64,000 bases of DNA from Siphonodentalium dalli (GCA_032622095.1 CP136061.1:20218991-20282990), one strand, 5' to 3'; shown: positions 35,431 through 48,012, numbered from the stretch's first letter. Numbers and translations: made by a program. Notes: generated by a model not told the origin, from the sequence alone.

Positions 35431-36745
35431 TTCACGAAAGACGAAAGTATACACGAAAGTGTATACATTTTACAAGATTTTTTCGCTATAATTAACATCA
35501 ACTGACGTAGGGCCAGATCTGAAAAAAACGGCGGCCATGATGTGACAACCAATGGTTTTATTACAGTGAGGCTACTCTTCTAATCTATAGTATTATGTGG
35601 TTTGACAGCTTATGATTAAATTATTAGTTGTTATTGTACAAAATCAAAATCAATCAAGCAAATCGGGCTCACTCAATATTCGATGATTAAAAACGCTGAA
35701 GATGAAAATTTACATATATGTTACACTCTGGTGAGTTCGCGGTCCCCTTATGAGTCGGTATCTGACGTCTTCTCGGTGGGGAATCACGTGTTTCCGAGTT
35801 GACGAGTATCACGCACTCAAAATGCCCGAGGGGGGGGGGGGGGTGAAAACGCGACCAGAAACGAGGAAAAAGATAACAAACTAGGATATAGAGGATCTCC
35901 AACGAGTTATGTTGGGACATAACTTTCATACGACGAATTGTGAATCAAATTGATGAAACGAGGTTCATAAAATCTTATATACCAACCTGGTCAGTTGAAG
36001 ATCTTAGTTGTATATCACGTGAACACAACTAGAGCTTTCTGGCTTTTCAACAAAACAAAACCTTAAAAGAAGCTTAAATTTGCATACATTTACATCGTTG
36101 GCGCAGACGCCTCACAAACGTATACGACAGTATTGTGTGTTCAGCCTTGCGATGGAAAATAAAGTCCCCAATTGTATTTGTGTCTATTTTCGTTAGTGCA
36201 ACGAAGTTGAAAAGAATTTAACTTTAATGAACAAATCAATCATTTTGCAGTTTCTGGTGTTGATGTCATGCGCGACTTTTCGAAATAGTATTAATCCGCC
36301 TGAATCAATATTTATCAAAGTCATTTTGTTGGTGCGTGCCAAGTTGGCGGGAAGCATGTGCCTATTCATTTCAGATCAGGAAATATGTAATGGCTTTTAA
36401 AAAATTGTATAATAGGATTTTCATGTGATATAATGATATATTACATAAATATTTTGGCAGCTATGATCATACTATTCTATACTATTTTACAAGCAAGCGG
36501 ACACCTCATTTGTGTAACAAAAAAATCACAGTTGTTTGCTCTAACTTCATGACCAAAATGTTCAGTCGAAGGATTATCCCAGATGTATGGACTTGTGTTT
36601 TCCACGAACCTCCGACTGGCAAATTTGGTCAGAAACTAGTGAGTATTTCCAAACAAATAATTAGGTATCAACTTGTTTTAAAAATAATAGCATGCGCTAG
36701 CATGCGCTAGCAGCCATATGCTGGTAAAAGTCAAAATGCTATGTT
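35431..36745. other. No gene seen
   Basis: This stretch contains a G-run near 35830 and a copy of the 'aacgagttatgttggg' repeat (35890-35980). A doubled catgcgctag occurs at 36691-36710. 35675-35745 matches 37880-37950 ('aaaacgctgaagatgaaaat'). Confidence 0.45.
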
Positions 36746-37192
36746 TTGTGTCAGTCGTAAGTCGGCATTTTTTTACCCTGTGTCAATGCATTCTCATATA
36801 TATATGCGAGTCGACCATAGGTCGCCTCGCATATATAAGAGAATGCATTGGCCTAACAATTTTTTATCATTTTTTTTAAATAAATGTTTCTTACAATTTT
36901 TAGGACATAAAAATAAAAAACACCCATTACCCTGCAGGGAGCCCCACACATATATAGAAGCATATAGAATAGTGTCGTCTGCTCATGTTTGTCTGGGGCT
37001 CTGTATGGGTGAAATTATAAAATTGTTAAAGAATACAAGAAAAAAGTATTAAAATTATAAAAAATTGTTAGGCCAATGCATTCTCTTATATATGCGAGGC
37101 GACCTATGGTCGACTCGCATATATAGGAGAATGCATTGGCACAGGGTAAAAAAAATCCCGACTTACGACTGGATTTGATATGGCGGGTCACA
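36746..37192. mobile_element. TGTGAC-family MITE, left terminus truncated
   Basis: It shares the centre and right terminus with 4401-4859. The left end keeps only 'tgtcagtcgtaagtcgg', so it lost its first 20 or so bases. Palindromes are at 36782-36852 and 37072-37140. Confidence 0.87.
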
Positions 37193-37339
37193 TATATTAT
37201 TATTGTGTGCGTTTGCACATTTTTAAGCCGTGACACTCACCAACCTAGAAACCACGTGATTTCATGACGTGCTCTTGACATCTATAAATTAATCGGTGAC
37301 CATCTTGACTTGTATATAAATGAATCGGTGACCTGATAA

Positions 37340-38470
37340 TAACGGGAAAGTTAGATCTCCAACCATACACGTGTAACTCGAATACTCCAAACCCAGAATG
37401 AACAAGAAAACCAATGTCAGAAATGGTAACGCGCTCAAGATCATATATTATAAACCCAAGAATGTTATTGTAGAATATAAAATATATTGGTTTTGCGAAT
37501 GACCAACTCAGAATTCCGTTAAAATAACAATAACAACCAGCACCTAATTAACGAAACGGCGACCGACTCGACGGTCTCCGACCACAAGCCCCAGTTCATG
37601 GGCTGCAGAAAATTCTTTCAGTTGTAATTGACATATAGTTTATCACAAACCAAAAATCAACATTAATCAACGTTGATTAACGACAATAAACGAAATTGAA
37701 ATTCCCCAACTATACCTTTTACCGGACTCGGCCTCCAGCTCGCAGTTTGACTTTTAATCATCCCAAAAATTCCCATTCTATAAATAAAACTAATAAAACA
37801 CCCATTGATAATGTCAGCCCCCACGAGAAGCGAGAAACTCCCCACTAGTTATACACGCGGCGCGCGTAATAAGGATCGAGCTCACCCAATATTCGAGAGT
37901 GAAAAGCGCTGAAGACGAAAATTTACATATCTACCATACTCCGGGGAGTTCGCGGTCCACATACGTGTAATTCGAATACTCAAAACCCAGAATGAATATT
38001 GATCGAGCTCATCCAACATTCGAGAGTTAAAAACGCTGAAGACGAAAATTTACATATCTATTATACGCCGGTCTCCACACGTGTAACTCGAATACTAAAA
38101 ACCCAGAATAAATATTCATCAAGCTCAATCACCATTCTATATTCCGGAGATTTCCTGTGTCTTGTGCTTATGAAATAAATGTCGGTATGTCGGTCAGTAT
38201 TCATCAGTATTAGAGCATTTTTAAGACGGGGGAATACATCCCGATTCCATGGTAAGAGCGGGATGTGAACTCCGCGCACAGCTATATAGCATTCCTTGAA
38301 ATGGCCCGAATTCCGCGCGAATTAATTTTCAGGCGGTGCGCGGAATTCATATCTAACAGCGGGATACGAACTCCGCGCGCCGCCTTGAAATGGCCCGAAT
38401 CCCGCGTGAATTGATTTCCAGGCGGTGCGCGGAATTCATATCTCGCTGTTAGCAGGGATTCAGAATTCAT
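37340..38470. repeat. Tandem repeats of about 120 bp and 90 bp
   Basis: Units with 'acgtgtaactcgaatact', 'aacccagaatgaa' and 'gctgaagacgaaaatttaca' recur at about 37370, 37890, 37965, 38040 and 38085. Beyond 38245 a 90-bp unit (ccttgaaatggcccgaat.. to ..gcgcggaattcatatct) is doubled. No exon is seen. Confidence 0.65.
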
Positions 38471-39300
38471 TTTCCCGGCTTAAAATGCTGTACCCGATTT
38501 GACACGAACTTAGTAAAAAAAAAGTAAATTCTCACCTTACCAGGGGGGGGGGGGGGGTCGGAAAAAATTTCCAGGCACGTATGATGGGGTGGGTGGGTGT
38601 CTCTCGGGTCCGAAAAGCAGTTTTTTCCTTGTGCCACATCTTTTTTCCATTTCTGCTATTGAGTCTTATTTTGATGTGTTTTGAACAGAAACAGGTCATA
38701 TATAGTTAATAGCAATGCTATAATATATATAGAGGTCATCAGAAGTTGGATCAGTTGAACAGTGGCCAACAATAACCCAAATTCAACTTGATAGAACAAG
38801 CAACTGCTCTATTGGAAAAATAAAATTTAATCAGGGTTCCATCCACTGATACAATAAAATAAGAATAACTATGCAGAACTCAGCTGAAAATAATAGATAA
38901 AATGAAATAACATGCACTTGACCATATGGGACATGGAAATAAAGATATAATACATAATGGAATAAAATAGACTTTTGACAACGTAAAACATAAAATCTTA
39001 ACATATAAATTGAAGGCCAGCCGGGCCAGCTTGAACAATTTCAAATTGTTTTCCAAGTTAATGTGGATCAGCTTGCAATGTTAATCACAGTAACAAAGAT
39101 TTTTTTCGTCACTGATATCGTGAGCAAAAAAGAAGTGAGATTTGGGCTATCCATCCATATGTTATTCCCAATTATTACGAAGCCTATTACTTCAGGCAGT
39201 GGCTACCAGCCTGCCATTGGTATATCATGGTTATGTTTGGTATCAGCAGTATTATTCAAACTGGGATGAACTGGGATGAATAGTTGTATTTCCACATGTT
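38471..39300. other. No gene seen
   Basis: Apart from a poly-G run near 38542-38557, this is AT-rich unique-looking DNA without a supported feature. Confidence 0.4.
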
Positions 39301-39309
39301 TTGATAAAC

Positions 39310-40145
39310 AATTTTGTATCACATATATCACATAGCTAATATCAAAATATCAAATAATCACTTCATGTATACATATTCGCTTCATCATTGGCCATACAAT
39401 TACTCCATGTATATATTGTTGCCACACCCATGGCCATGTAGTCACTCAAGCTATACATATACACCACACCATAACAATAGAGTCACTCCAAGTACACATA
39501 TACGCATCACCAATGGCCATACAGACGTTCTATATATACCAATACCCCACTCACACGACCATTCATACACCCAGGCTTGCAAAAACACCTCACTCATGAC
39601 AACTCAGCCACTCGCTGTATACTCATAACCACATTCGTGGTCATATAGTCAATCATTGTTTACCAATTCACATCACCATTGGTCATATAGCCACTAAAGA
39701 TATACATATGCACCCCACCCATGCATATAAAGTCACTCCAGGTATACATATATACCTCACCAGTGGTCATGCATGGTCACCTCACTAATTGCCATACGAT
39801 CCTTCAAGACATACCCGTACCATTTACACCACCTCACCATCGGCCATATGGTATCTCCCTAATACCTATTTGCCACATAGCCACTCAAGATATACATATA
39901 CACCCCACACATGGCCATAGAGTCATTCAATGTATACATATACACCTCAGCATTGAATGGATACACCAATACCACATGGCCATTTGTATACTCCAGACTT
40001 GCATACACCTCACGCATGACAATTCAGCCATTCGCTGTATACTCATACATCCGATCCATGATCATACAGCGACTCCCTGTATACATATATACCCCTTAGT
40101 GACAATGCACCAACAGCAAAGATGCACATACATACCACATATGGT
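39310..40145. repeat. Degenerate repeats of about 45-60 bp ('catatacacc..ggccata')
   Basis: Many imperfect units combine catatacacctcac, catggccata and agtcactcaatgtatacata. The same family builds 48990-49330 and 49560-49770. Long open frames here (for example 39721-40446) are artefacts of the repeat. Confidence 0.7.
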
Positions 40146-40211
40146 AGGTCCTTCATGTAAGAATACACGAAATCATATATATTTCTCCATATATATTATC
40201 GACACGGATAT

Positions 40212-41174
40212 GTGTTGTCCGGGCTATTCAAAAACCAAATTTCAAGTCGATAGCTCTACCCGTTTCCGAGATCTGGTCAGCGCATGCGCGAAGCTGGAGT
40301 CGCACGGGCTCGGCGACCCGATAAAATTCGTATCCGGGGCAAGATACATTCGCATACCAAATTTCAAGTCGATAGCTCCACCCGTTTCCGAGATCTGGTC
40401 TGCGCATGCGCGAATCTGGCGTCACATGGGCTCGGCTACCCGATAAAATTCGTATCCGGGGCAAGATACATTCACATAGCAAATTTCAAGTCGATAGCTC
40501 CACCCGTTTCCGAGATCTCGTCTGCGCATGCGCGAAGCGGGTTCCGAACGGGCTCGCCAATACGACGCTGACGACCGCCTGGTCAAACTACACACACGTA
40601 CTAAGTTTCGTCCCGATCGGTCGAGAATCGTAGATTTGTATCAATGACATACAGACAGACATACAAACATATCTCATATATATTTTGAAGACCTCTGTCT
40701 GTCTGTTTGTCTGTCTGTCTGTCATTAATACAAATCTACGATTTTCGACCGATCGGGACGAAACTTGGTACGTGTGTGTAGTTTGATCAGGCGGTGGTCG
40801 TTGTCGTATTGGCGAGCCCGTGCGACGCCCGTGCAGCGCATGCGCAGACGAGATCTCGGAAACGGATGGAGCTATCGACTTGAAATTTGGTATGTGAATG
40901 CATCTTGCCCCGAATACGAATTTTATTGGGTCGCTGAGCCCGTGCGACGCCAGCTTCGCGCATGCGCAGACGAGATCTCGGAAACGGGTGGAGCTATCGA
41001 CTTGAAATTTGGTATGTGAATGTATCTTGCCCCGAATACGAGAATTTTATCGGGTAGCCGAGCCCGAGCGACGCCAGCTTTGCGCATGCGCAGACCAGAT
41101 CTCTGAAACGGGTGGAGCTATCGACTTGAAATTTGGTTTTTGAATAGCCCGGACAGCGTCGGGCACATCAGCTA

Positions 41175-41175
<1 letters not shown>
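40212..41175. mobile_element. Helentron-like palindromic element with 122-bp repeats
   Basis: Three direct 122-bp units (from tttcaagtcgatagctc at 40240, 40362 and 40484) run to 40560, followed by 'tttcgtcccgatcggtcgag'. A (CTGT)n microsatellite centre at about 40690-40725 separates them from the same units inverted back to 41175. The ends read tgtccgggctattcaaaaac and its inverse, followed by an extra cgtcgggc. It is non-autonomous. Tandem cores beside a tetranucleotide repeat recall Helentron/Pearl-type elements; that class name is inference. Confidence 0.72.

Positions 41176-41245
<70 letters not shown>
41176..41245. repeat. (AT)n microsatellite
   Basis: A pure TA run directly follows the Helentron-like terminus. 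Equivalent runs follow the related half-element (48018-48134) and sit at the paralogous site 51338-51424. Confidence 0.95.
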
Positions 41246-41246
<1 letters not shown>

Positions 41247-41254
41247 TATTTAAT

Positions 41255-42130
41255 ATACATATATGTATAGCTATATGTGTACGTAGGACACCGACACCGA
41301 CATGCGCAAGTATGGTTACTGTTTACTGAAGTATCTCAGAACCCAACTCTATATGTGTGTGCCATATACATATATATTCGTTTATACTCTGCCCAGGGCA
41401 CACCGACACCGACACATGCCCGTATATACGGCGTGCTTTATGTATACATGTAAGTGTACTCAGTCCCGGACACACCGACACCGACAGTATATATACCCGT
41501 TCGCACTCTGCCCAGGGCACACCGACGCCGATACCGCCACATTCCTGTTAGTGGAGTAGATTAAGTAAAAAGTTCAAGGCAATTGTTCAAATTGTGACTA
41601 AAGCATGAAACTTTGCACATATGTACATATTCACACACTTATTGATATTAGATATGGAGCTACGCTGAAATTTAACTTTAACCCCTCTTTTAAGGGGTTC
41701 TCCAAATTTAAAGAGCGTTTCGTGATTATATGTTGGCTGTATGATCACGTGTGTGGGACTGCGGGTGTATGCATATATAGGGAATGGTGTATGCTTATGT
41801 GCAATGTATATAGGTGTACATGGAATGACTGTACCATGATTCTTGAAGTGTACATGCATACCTGGAGCATAGCTGGATGGTCTTTGGTGGTGTATGGGTA
41901 TATATGAAGTGCCCGTGTGGTCATGGTTGCATGGTCATGGTTGCATATGTGATGTATATGCATCTCTACCATATTAAGTTATGGGGTGTAATGTTATGTA
42001 TATTACGTGATGTCATTGATGAACAATGGGGAGCTTCACCATGAATTATATTCCTAATAGGTGTATTACCGCATATATGTTAAAGGGACACAATGCATTC
42101 TGTGTGAATATTAAAGGGAGACAATGCGCT
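41255..42130. repeat. Left arm of a fragmented inverted duplication
   Basis: 41255-41740 (gacaccgacaccgac, 'gcccagggcacaccgacacc', to 'aaagagcgtttcgtgatta') is the inverse of 50893-51335. 41740-42130 is the inverse of 48815-49230 (for example ggtctttggtggtgtatggg / cccatacaccaccaaagacc). The two right-hand pieces are separated by 1.6 kb, so the partner arm has been interrupted. Confidence 0.85.
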
Positions 42131-42285
42131 CGCAATGCGTGAATGTTAAAGGGACGGCACTCTCGGCATGATAATGTTAAAGTGACACGAGGTGCTCATA
42201 GGGACACTCGGCACTCACTTTGGATGAATGTTAAAGGGACACACGGCACTCGCAGTGGGTGCAAGATAAAAGGACACAGTACAAA
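42060..42285. repeat. Degenerate tandem repeat (about 45-55 bp)
   Basis: Units carry 'atgttaaagggacac' and '.ggcactcgc.gtg' five or six times with variation. A similar unit reappears at 46870-46910 before an AT-rich tract shared with 42285-42490. Confidence 0.65.
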
Positions 42286-42500
42286 ATTTTAAACTTCAAA
42301 ATTTCCAAAAAAGATTGAAAACTTACAAAACTTAATTTTTTTCAAAAATAAAAAACAAATGTTAAAACTTAAAAAAAAATTCCTAAATTGAAAATAAATT
42401 TAAATTTTCCATTTTTTTAAAACAAATTTAAATGTTCAAAAATTAAAAAAAAAATTTATTTCAAAAAACTTCTAAATTATTTCCAACAAGAAATTCAATT
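42286..42500. repeat. A-rich low-complexity tract, shared with 46440-46960
   Basis: Blocks such as 'ttaaacttcaaaatt', 'gaaaataaatttaaattttc' and 'aacttctaaattatttcc' occur in both tracts in direct orientation. Confidence 0.7.
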
Positions 42501-42814
42501 AATTGAGGAAAAACACCCACTGTCCCGAGTGGTATTGATAAGCTATTGGAGGGTCTTCCACTTCGCATGCAAAATAGCAAAATATTATTAATTGATGACT
42601 GATGTACATGTACAGTACACACATAGTAATAACAATTAACGTTATGATTTGAAACTAACCATGATAGGATATTGACAGTAAGGTGGTATTAACTACTACG
42701 AGTGGTATTAGTAATAATAGTACCATTCTAGCATAATATATGTGTACATGATGTATGGGAAATATTAAAGGACAAAACAATAGTTACAATACAACTAAAA
42801 AAAAAATTTTTAAT

Positions 42815-43315
42815 TAATCGCAAGAAGAGCTAATTGTGCTTAAGCACAATAAGGGAATCTCTATTGTGCTTAAGCGCAATAAGGATATATTTAACTGTGC
42901 TTAAGCGCAATAATGGAATTTACAAATTGCGCTTATATAATAAAACCCAATAAGGAATCTCTTAATAAGGAATATATTATATATAGTACATAAACTCCCT
43001 ATAATTCAGGTGGTGTAGTCCATCTCCATGGTACAATGGGTGGAACAAATATAGGATTATTCTACTATTTGCACAAGGGTGATCTAATGAGAGATATTAA
43101 TTGCGCTTAAGTGCAATATTGATGTAATTTCGCTTACGTGTAATAAGGAATGTCTTATTACACTTAAGCGCAATAAGAATATTCCTTATTGCACAGGAAT
43201 ATCACATTGTGCTTAAGCGCAATAAGGTATCTCTAACTGCGCTTAAGCACAATAACTGAAGGAATATTCTTATTGGGCTTGAGCTCAATTAGAGATTCCT
43301 TACGTTATTGCAGTT
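42815..43315. repeat. Cluster of CTTAAG-centred palindromes
   Basis: About ten imperfect copies of TTGTGCTTAAGCGCAATAAG (a TTGYGCTTAAGCRCAA palindrome plus taagga) occur near 42834, 42864, 42896, 42927, 43100, 43130, 43156, 43206, 43237 and 43274. Spacing is irregular (about 30 bp, with a gap at 42960-43095). The palindromic core is better conserved than the spacers. No ORF is present. Confidence 0.8.
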
Positions 43316-43599
43316 AATCGAAATTGTCTATTAAATGTCAAGTTGGTTTCCCATAGAGATCATCAACGATGTATATGCGCAAGGGACCTACGCCAGTCTT
43401 CTCTGTTGGGATTCCAATTGTTGGCTTATTAAATATGCACATATGCTTAAGATACAGTCGTGCGCGAAGCGTGCTCCCGTAGGTCGGGTTTTGTATCCCA
43501 GTGAATTAAAATATCATTGAAATAATCGGTCCCCCCCCCCATCCAATAAACATCCATATATTGAATATACATGTTTTTGGAGCAGAATTAGATAGTCCA

Positions 43600-44000
43600 T
43601 ATTGGACGCCATCATGGAATTTAATTTTTTTATTTAATTTTCACACATAGTTATTAGTTATGTGGATGGCGTTCTCATTAAACATCACACCCGTATATTG
43701 ATTATGTGGATAGAGTTATCATTAAACCTCACATCCTTATATTGGTTACAGTAATGCCCAAAGTAATTGACCACTTAACCAGAGCAGAATTATTGGTAAT
43801 TTTTCAGGATTTAAAATCCTGAAAAATTACCCATAATTCTGCTGTGGTTAAGTGGTCAATTACTTTGGACATTACTGTATGTGGATGGAGTTATCATTAC
43901 ACCTCACATCCTTATATTGGTTAGGTTATGTAGATGTGAGTTATCATTAAACCTCACATCAGTGTGTTGGGGATTTTGGACCTTGACTTGGGATCTTTAA
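43600..44000. repeat. About 50-60-bp tandem repeats around a MITE
   Basis: The unit 'tatgtggatggagttatcat' plus 'taaacctcacatccttatat' occurs about five times and is split by the foldback MITE at 43747-43879. Confidence 0.75.
43747..43879. mobile_element. Tc1/mariner-type foldback MITE
   Basis: TA flanks arms of about 60 bp that start CAGTAATGyCCAAAGTAATT and continue GACCACTTAACC. The loop is at about 43811. CAGT-type ends, TA targets and the 'GTCCAAAGTAATTGACC' motif fit Tc1/mariner. It is only 133 bp long and has no ORF. Confidence 0.88.
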
Positions 44001-44960
44001 CGCAACAAATGCGAGTACACCTTATACACAAGTTTCTTGGATAAGATGAGTTTGAAGCCTGCTTACATTTCGAAATGTTGTCAGTTTTGTATCGTCTGCA
44101 GCAGAACTCGGCATGTTGAAGCAAAAGTTACAAGAGATAAAATATGTACGTAACGAGACTATAATACAAATGAAAAAATAAATTGAGGGAGGAGTGGGCG
44201 ATACAGGGAACTAAGGGTTGAACCGATATAAATTTGTAGAGCGATAACGACCAATGTTGACATATCATGCATCTCAACTCTACTGTTGCAACAAGGCTAT
44301 AAAATGGGGGGGGGGGTTGTAATAATCTTCGTTATCTCTATATAGTGCCAGAATAGTCATTTATGGACTTCTATAGTGGTACAATGCAAATTGGAATCAT
44401 ATAATGATAAAAATATGTATGTAACACAACTACGGTATACCGATGAAAATAATTTAGGCCGGGTTTAGATGTTGGGTTTAGATGTTGCCATGTGATGCAT
44501 CGCGACTGTACTGTAGCAGCAATGATATAAAATTGGGGAGGGGGGGGGTCTGAAATTATCTCTTACTCTATAGATGGCACCAGGATTATATAGAAAGGAA
44601 TAGCAATTGATATACGTATACCGTTTACTATAGTAATACCATAGACATATAAGTAAAATTATCACGTGATAAAATATTACGTAACTTGACTATAGCGATG
44701 AAAGAAAGAAAAAAATTGGACCGGGATTAGAGGTTCGGTTGGTTATATGTGGATAATTGGATATGGAATTCATACCGATGAGACGATAAAAATTAGTGGA
44801 GCAATAAAGACCAATGTTGACACTTAGTCAGGCTACATGGGGGTTGATACGATAGACCAAAATAAATTTGTCGGGTGATAATGACCAATGTTGACGTATA
44901 AAGTAACGCGACTGTACTGTCGCACAATTATCAGGTAGAACCTGTCAAATATGGACTCTG
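44000..44960. other. No gene; loose repeats of about 230-330 bp
   Basis: The blocks 'gataa(c/t)gaccaatgttgac', 'cgcgactgtactgt' and 'ataaaat.ggggggggg' recur at about 44250, 44470 and 44880. No exon is supported. Confidence 0.5.
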
Positions 44961-45004
44961 TTGGCCAATATGGAACAGCTCAGAAAACATTCGCAGGGCC
45001 CTAA

Positions 45005-45535
45005 AATTTATTATTTAACATGGGATCTGCCATTAAAATTGATTTATGTCGATAAAATTCTTATTTTTCAAAATTTTAAGCTGAGACTTGGTGTGTCTGT
45101 GTGGAATACTTATATATTCCTAAAATGACAGGGTACAGCACGTAATTATTTTTTAGATGGAAGAAATTAATTTTTTTCGATGATAAATTTTAACATGGGA
45201 TTTGCTATTCAAATCGATTTATGTCGATAAAACTCTTATTTTTCAAAATTTTAAGCTGAGACTTGGTGTGTCAGCGTGGAATACCTATATATTCCTAAAA
45301 TGACAGGGTACAGCACGTAATTATTTTTTAGAGGGAAGAAATTTTTTTATTCAATGATAAATTTTAACACGGGATTTTCCCATTCAAATCGATTTATGTC
45401 GATAAAACTGTTATTTTTCAAAATTTTAAGCTGAGACTGAGGTATATCTGCGTGGAATACTTATATATTCCTAAAATGACAGGGTCCAGCACGTAATTAT
45501 CTTTTAGATGGAAGAAATTGATTTGTTTCCATGAT
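45005..45535. repeat. About 175-bp tandem repeat, 3 units
   Basis: Each unit carries 'gatttatgtcgataaaa', 'ttttaagctgagact', 'gtggaatac.tatatattcc' and 'cagcacgtaattat'. Divergence is low. Confidence 0.88.
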
Positions 45536-46372
45536 AAAAATCGAGCGTGTACTGTGCCGCAGGCAGTGTGCGCTCAAAATGTAAACAACTTTCTCAAGTG
45601 TCGTTTTGGTCAACATATCGCTTTCTCGACGGGGAGATCTGATCCGAATAATAGCTAAGATGTATTTAGATAGAATTATTGAAAGAATTTGACCGATTAT
45701 TGTGCATTTTGACTCGAGAATCGAGTGGAGAATACGTTTAGTCAAACACGCGAATTCTGCCAATTGCAGTTGCAGACGAGCGCTGTCAGAATCAGATAAT
45801 AGTAATACAGATTGACAACAAATGCAGGCCTGAAACTCACCTTTTTGGGAGGTAAATCCCACTTATTAGATATCAAAACAATCCTTCCTAAGCACATTCC
45901 ACAAGTTGCTAATATCTTAGGACACAGTAACAGTCAAAATGAATGAACTTAAATCACGATTCCGAGACGAAGCGAGACATGTACTGTGTACGATTTTTGA
46001 CTCATTTTGAGTCGCCTTGTTTTCGATGACGTCATTTGCGTTGCCCAACAACCTTAACCCTTTCCAATTCCAGCGGCATTTCAATTGGTTGAAATTAAAA
46101 ATTTCTCAAGTTCTAGCTCAACCTGAATCTAGTTACCCAATTGGTAGAATTACTTTAGCAGTACAATTTAGTTTTATCAATTATAACTATAATTTTATTG
46201 ACGATATGAGCTCAACATCATAATATGAAACTGTTTATGGCGGTGTTATCCAAACGTGTGCTTTGATAATGGTTATAATTTTATTTTGCGATCAAACGTC
46301 AGTGCAGCTCAGCAGAAACGCATAGGCACTATTTCAATTCAGCAGAAACGCATGAGTCCTACGATAATAGTA
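45536..46372. other. No supported gene
   Basis: A 121-codon minus frame (45497-45862) has no recognisable domain and overlaps the third 175-bp unit. Nothing else is seen. Confidence 0.4.
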
Positions 46373-46410
46373 CACCCACTGAACGCGCTTCGCGCGTTGG
46401 TCAGTGGGTG
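46373..46410. other. GC-rich hairpin
   Basis: cacccactgaacgcgc and gcgcgttggtcagtgggtg form a nearly perfect stem with a tt/cg turn. It stands out in an AT-rich setting just before the A-rich tract. It could be a transposon end or a structured RNA; nothing decides. Confidence 0.6.
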
Positions 46411-46429
46411 AAAAAAAAAACTTTCAAAT

Positions 46430-46970
46430 TGTTCACGAATTAAGATAACATTTTATCTAAATTGAAAATAAATTTAAATTTTCCATTTTTTTTTTTTTTT
46501 TTCAAAAATAAAAAACTTTAAAATTTTTCAAAAATTTAAACAAAATTTAAATGTTCAAAAATTAAAAACAAAAATTATTTCCAAAAACTTCTAAATTATT
46601 TCCAAAAAAAAAACTTTCAAATTGTTCACGAATTAAGATAACATTTTACCAATTTTAAAACTTCAAATTTTCGGGCTCTTAATGTACCTTTTATCAATAA
46701 GTATATCTCGTATATCTTCTCTCCCACCCAAATATGAATATATAACGAAGACGAGAATAACATTTTGATGAAGTTTATTGAAATTTAATCATTGCCTGAA
46801 TCTTCGACCGTTAGATTTATTTCTAGGAGTTTCTTGAATTTTCTCAGCATCCCATTCATTATTATATCCACTCGGCACTCACTGTGGATGAATGTTAAAA
46901 GGACACAGAACAAAATTTTAAACTTCAAAATTAAAAAAAAAGATTAAAAACTTACAAAAATAAAAAAAAT
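46430..46970. repeat. A-rich tract shared with 42200-42500
   Basis: It contains two partial copies of 'aactttcaaattgttcacga' and the 'cggcactcact.tggatgaat' unit. It is direct, not inverted, relative to the 42-kb copy. Confidence 0.65.
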
Positions 46971-47286
46971 GTTAAAACTTTGGGCCAAAAAAAAGTATTT
47001 TGATTCTCGGGCAATTTTTTTTGAGAATCGATGGAGCGAGGGTTTTATTTTTATTTTTTATTTTTGTTATGGGGATAATGCCCATAGTTAGCATGGGTTA
47101 TTATACCTTCCCAGGTTAAGAAAATCTAAGGAGAACATTGTTTTGATATAAACTAATGGATTCCACTATAAAGAATGACCAATTATCACATTATACTACC
47201 CGTACATCAAATCTGAAAGAAAGAATGACATAAATATATGAATTTGTACTATCCCTACATCATATAGGGATATATCAGAATTATAT

Positions 47287-48012
47287 CGACCGATCGGGAC
47301 GAAACTTGGTACGTGTGTGTAGTTTGACCAGGCGGTGGTCGTTGTCGTATTGGCGAGCCCGTGCGGCCACCGCTTCGCGCATGCGCAGACGAGATCTCGG
47401 AAACGGATGGAGCTATCGACTTGAAATTTGGTATGTGAATGTATCTTGCCCCGGATACGAATTTTATCGGGTCGCCGAGCCCGTGCGACGCCAGCTTCGC
47501 GCATGCGCAGACGAGATCTAGGAAACGGGTGGAGATATCGACTTAAAATTTGCTATGTGAATGTATCTTGCCCCGGATACGAATTTTATCGGGTCGCCGA
47601 GCCCGAGCGACTCCAGCTTCGCGCATGCGCAGACGAGATCTCGGAAACTGGTGGAGCTATCGACATGAAATTTGGTATGTGAATGTATCTTGCCCCGGAT
47701 AGAAATTTTATCGGGTCGCCGAGCCCGTGCGACGCCAGCTTCGCGCATGCGCAGACGAGATCTCGGAAACGGGTGGAGCTATCGACTTGAAATTTGGTAT
47801 GTGAATGTATCTTGCCCCGGATACGAATTTTATCGGGTCGCCGAGCCCGTGCGACGCCAGCTTCGCGCATGCGCAGACCAGATCTCGGAAACGGGTAGAG
47901 CTATCGACTTGACATTTGGTTTTTGAATAGCCCGGACAACGTCGGGCTGGGTAGAGCTATCGACTTGAAATTTGGTTTTTGAATAGCCCGGACAACGTCG
48001 GGCTCATCGGCT
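47287..48012. mobile_element. Helentron-like half element, five or so 122-bp units
   Basis: It matches the right half of the element at 40212-41175: cgatcgggacgaaacttggt first, then tandem 122-bp units, then a terminus with tagcccggacaacgtcgggc that is itself duplicated (about 47926-47948 and 47981-48003). The left half is absent. Confidence 0.75.

Noticed and set aside
40204-40650. Plus and minus frames of 84-240 codons with ARYIRIPNFKSIAPPVSEI repeats
   Set aside because: Translations of the 122-bp tandem unit in several frames and both strands.
45497-45862. 121-codon minus-strand frame
   Set aside because: No domain recognised, and its 3' part is inside the 175-bp tandem repeat. A GTGAGT near 45840 is not enough for an exon.
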